Below, piece after piece: positions 5,275 through 6,436 of a stretch of 6,436 nt of DNA. The number at the start of each line of letters is the position of its first letter. Within the stretch, counting starts at the first letter, position 1. Source of the DNA: an uncultured Solirubrobacteraceae bacterium (lineage in GTDB: Bacteria; Actinomycetota; Thermoleophilia; Solirubrobacterales; Solirubrobacteraceae); contig CADCVT010000450.1 in assembly GCA_902806215.1 (NCBI GenBank), positions 1 through 6,436 of the forward strand, in the 5' to 3' direction. The notes under the pieces are model-generated. The model was not told the DNA's origin. It made no database searches and was given only the letters and a program-made list of their open reading frames with translations. The position numbers were made by a program, and so were the translations under genes.

Positions 5275-6436
5275 ATGCGTCCCCGCACCGCCCTCGCGCT
5301 CGGCCTCGCCGGGCTCGCGACCTCAGGTCTCGGGGCGGTTCTCCCTGCAGACGCCAAGGTCCGCACGTTCGAGCTGACGATGGCCGACGGGCGCGTCGTG
5401 CTGGTCAGCGTGGACGTGTCGCCGGACGCCGACCCGTGGACGATCTCCTACCCCGGCGTCGACTTCCAGCAGGTCGTCGGCATCGCCGAGACCGACACCC
5501 CGGCGGCCGTCGCGCCGCCCACCGTGCCGACCGTCGCCGGCGAGATCCCGCCCGGCGACCCGAGCGCGCCGCCGGCCGACCCGAACGCTCCCGCCCCGGA
5601 CCCGACCACGGTGCCGCCGGCGTCCTCGGACCCGAACGCCGCCGCCCCGTCCGAGCCGAAGGTCGACGAAGAGGGCGGTCGCAAGCAGCGCACGACCGGC
5701 AAGCGCACCCGCAAGGACCCCGACGCCTCGAACGACACCGTCGACCCGGCCGCGCCGCCGCGGCCCGAGCCGCGCCGCTCGGTCCAGCCCGGCGAGGCCG
5801 GCCTGCCGACGATCGCCGACCCGACGATGTCGCTGGCGACGCCCGGCGCCGCGCCGATCGGCGTCCCGAACTTCTTCATCGACAAGTTCCGCATCCCGCC
5901 GTTCCTGCTGTCGCTCTACCAGGCGGCCGGCGTCGAGTACGGCATCCGCTGGGAGGTCCTGGCGGCGATCAACGAGATCGAGACCGACTACGGGCGCAAC
6001 CTCAACGTGTCCTCCGCGGGCGCGCTCGGGTGGATGCAGTTCATGCCCGCGACGTGGAAGGCGTACGGCGTCGACGCCAACGGCGACGGCCGCAAGGACC
6101 CGTACAACCCGGTCGACGCGATCTTCGCCGCGGCCCGGTACCTCAAGGCCGCCGGCGCGGACGAAGACCTGTCGAAGGCGATCTTCGCCTACAACCACGC
6201 CGACTGGTACGTCGACTCGGTGCTCATGCGGGCCCGGCTCATCGGCGGCCTGCCGAGCAACCTCGTCGGCTCGCTCACCGGGCTGACCCAGGGCATCTTC
6301 CCCGTCGCCGCCCGCGCGCGGTACGCGGACGACCTCGACGAGGAGGAGGGCCGCAAGCGGGTCGCCAAGGGCCGCAACGCGTCGCTGCCCGTCGACTCAT
6401 CCCCCACCCGCCGCGGCATCAACGTCTACGCGAAGC
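5275..6436 (+). CDS. secreted lytic transglycosylase, MltB-like (3' end cut by window edge)
   Basis: This is a predicted exported enzyme that cleaves the glycan strands of peptidoglycan. The 387 visible codons encode a signal peptide (about 1-26, MRPR then a hydrophobic stretch ending ADA), a small region at about 27-68, and a Pro/Asp/Ala-rich linker with repeated DP and DPNA (about 70-125). A charged stretch (GGRKQRTTGKRTRKDPD) and a second Pro-rich part follow. The catalytic domain (about 205-325) has IRWEVLAAINEIETDYGRN with likely catalytic Glu236, then SSAGALGWMQFMPATWKAYGVDANGDGRKDPYNPVDAIFAAARYL and AYNHADWYVDSVL, all typical of the SLT_2/MltB type. NGDGRKD is a possible calcium-binding loop. 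The frame is open at the window edge, after RRGINVYAK; a second domain such as an M23 peptidase may follow, but this is a guess. The start at 5275 gives a standard signal peptide; ATG 5221 would add 18 basic residues. It appears unrelated in function to the phosphate genes. Confidence 0.9.
   Translation, partial: MRPRTALALGLAGLATSGLGAVLPADAKVRTFELTMADGRVVLVSVDVSPDADPWTISYPGVDFQQVVGIAETDTPAAVAPPTVPTVAGEIPPGDPSAPPADPNAPAPDPTTVPPASSDPNAAAPSEPKVDEEGGRKQRTTGKRTRKDPDASNDTVDPAAPPRPEPRRSVQPGEAGLPTIADPTMSLATPGAAPIGVPNFFIDKFRIPPFLLSLYQAAGVEYGIRWEVLAAINEIETDYGRNLNVSSAGALGWMQFMPATWKAYGVDANGDGRKDPYNPVDAIFAAARYLKAAGADEDLSKAIFAYNHADWYVDSVLMRARLIGGLPSNLVGSLTGLTQGIFPVAARARYADDLDEEEGRKRVAKGRNASLPVDSSPTRRGINVYAK

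Noticed and set aside
5570..5650. Repeated GACCCGAACGC-like sequence in the transglycosylase linker
   Set aside because: It encodes the irregular DP/DPNA Pro-rich linker; spacing is not regular, so it is not a separate DNA repeat element.
5323..6198. 291-codon open frame on the minus strand opposite the transglycosylase
   Set aside because: The translation is Arg/Gly/Val-rich without motifs, whereas the plus strand has a signal peptide and a full MltB-type catalytic domain.

Overview
The window is high-GC DNA with actinobacterial traits: 11-bp PHO-box units built on T/GTTCAC, TAnnnT -10 elements placed directly before start codons, and dense GC-rich coding. The protein sequences fit a deep-branching actinobacterium such as the Thermoleophilia/Solirubrobacterales. 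That placement is an impression from composition and protein style, not a search result.

Left part (1-3830, minus strand): a phosphate-specific transport (Pst) operon in the order pstS-pstC-pstA-pstB. pstB is cut by the left edge just after its Walker B motif. The genes are tightly packed: 7 nt between pstS and pstC, an ATGA overlap between pstC and pstA, and 5 nt between pstA and pstB. Just upstream of pstS, on the same strand, is a small gene for a winged-helix DNA-binding domain of the OmpR/PhoB type that has no receiver domain. Its last codons contain a PHO box that lies correctly to control pstS.

Middle (3831-3942): a divergent control region holding four consecutive 11-bp PHO-box units (3872-3915). 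A good -10 element follows, 6 nt before the GTG chosen as the start of the rightward genes.

Right part (3943-6436, plus strand): a PhoU-like DUF47 protein overlaps by ATGA an HD-domain protein that keeps the metal and catalytic residues of (p)ppGpp hydrolases. After a gap of about 120 bp comes a secreted MltB-like lytic transglycosylase with a Pro-rich linker. It runs off the right edge and probably has another C-terminal domain.

Taken together, 1-5156 reads as one phosphate-starvation locus: importer, a receiver-less PhoB-like regulator, a PhoU-like protein and a possible alarmone hydrolase, organised around two PHO boxes. The receiver-less regulator and the coupling of a Pho-controlled gene to a single-domain alarmone hydrolase are the least ordinary parts. 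The transglycosylase appears to be a separate transcription unit. No tRNA, rRNA, CRISPR array, insertion sequence or attachment site was seen.
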